From the NCBI RefSeq assembly GCF_019977735.1, contig NZ_AP025018.1:9366580-9430579 (forward strand): 64,000 nucleotides of DNA. The letters are read 5' to 3'. The DNA comes from Calothrix sp. PCC 7716. Its GTDB lineage: Bacteria; Cyanobacteriota; Cyanobacteriia; Cyanobacteriales; Nostocaceae. A program made the translations under genes and the position numbers. Shown piece after piece: positions 63,619-64,000 of the stretch (position 1 is its first letter; every line of letters starts with the position of its first letter). The notes beneath the pieces were generated by a model. It searched no databases and was not told the DNA's origin. It saw only the letters and a program-made list of their open reading frames with translations.

Positions 63619-63776
63619 AGATTTTGCGAAGGTATTATAATCTGGAATTTATCGATAGTTATCTAGGGATATCATTAAATAGTAGCGACGAAATTGACAG
63701 CATCAAGAAAAGAGTTGCTCTCCTGGAGGAGTTCAAGGAACGTACAGAAAAAATCCTGCGGGAATTTATTGCCTGA
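63618..63776 (+). pseudogene. Short 3' remnant of an unknown gene
   Basis: An open frame with no proper start reads FIDSYLGISLNSSDEIDSI then a charged helix KKRVALLEEFKERTEKIL to a TGA at 63774-63776. It begins directly at the end of the ~36-bp repeat array, so it may be the C-terminus of a gene cut by a transposon. Low confidence. Confidence 0.3.
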
Positions 63777-64000
63777 CAAATGCGTGGAAGTAACTCAAGC
63801 TGTGGGAGCGAACGCATTCACTAATTTTTAGCATCCGAAGAAAAAGCCTAAAACATAGCATTCACGGGCTTTATAATTATCCATTATTTTCTGGAATAAT
63901 AAAAACGTTGATGATGGCGCCACAAAGCTCAAATATTTTAAGTGCCTGAAATTATGTAGAAAAATTTCTGTACGCTAGTTCTTTAAACATTGCTGCAATT

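Overview
The window looks like chromosomal DNA of a filamentous cyanobacterium, probably Nostocales. The codon use is AT-leaning, the palindrome GGCGCC is heavily iterated (and GCGCGC is common), I did not notice the classical HIP1 octamer, and most gene families have their familiar relatives in cyanobacteria. Nothing here was checked against a database; family names rest on motifs read from the sequence.

Region 1 (1-5960) is ordinary accessory chromosome. It holds a partial FAD monooxygenase, a SMI1/KNR4 protein and a divergent TetR regulator, an MFS exporter overlapping a histidine-rich protein gene, a cupin, and a persulfide/sulfide detoxification module (ETHE1-like dioxygenase plus DUF442 phosphatase-like protein) facing an ArsR regulator across a perfect palindromic operator.

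Region 2 (about 6000-13800) is the start of a mobile element. It has a 3' fragment of tRNA-Phe that looks like an attachment site, a tyrosine recombinase behind a perfect 15-bp inverted repeat, and a 1075-residue family-B DNA polymerase-like protein. The combination recalls pipolins and other self-replicating integrative elements. A duplicated and broken small gene follows.

Region 3 (14100-53540) is a giant defence island. A backbone of seven large plus-strand genes runs through it: a SNF2 helicase, an Hsp90-type ATPase with a C-terminal zinc site, a DrmD-like SNF2 helicase, a DrmMI-like adenine methylase, a RelE-UvrD fusion, a 1906-residue DEAD/DUF1998 helicase with a Vsr-like C-terminus, and a 1661-residue NO VEIN-like ATPase/DUF3883 nuclease. 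It is related to DISARM, Druantia and helicase-methylase-ATPase systems but matches none exactly. Three minus-strand cassettes sit between backbone genes: an IetAS-like AAA ATPase/subtilase pair, a nucleoside hydrolase/phosphoribosyltransferase-like pair with two small genes, and a Hint/GIY-YIG toxin with a probable immunity gene. The last is bracketed by an exact 19-bp repeat that marks it as an insertion into a coupled gene pair. Two insertion sequences break defence genes: an IS630-family element in the subtilase and an IS200/IS605 (IS608-like) element in the methylase. Both could be removed precisely with the reading frame restored.

Region 4 (53700-60860) is an 11-gene minus-strand operon with an HTH protein, several membrane proteins, a membrane-anchored P-loop ATPase, two proteins that look like peptidoglycan enzymes and a membrane-anchored HNH-like protein. 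It looks like a DNA-transfer or envelope-spanning apparatus that I cannot assign to a described system, and it may belong to the same integrative element.

Region 5 (60860-64000) is decayed: an orphan antitoxin-like gene, a serine-hydrolase pseudogene, a uridine-kinase-like gene and a degenerate array of ~36-bp repeats that resembles Tn7-like (TnsB-binding) transposon ends.
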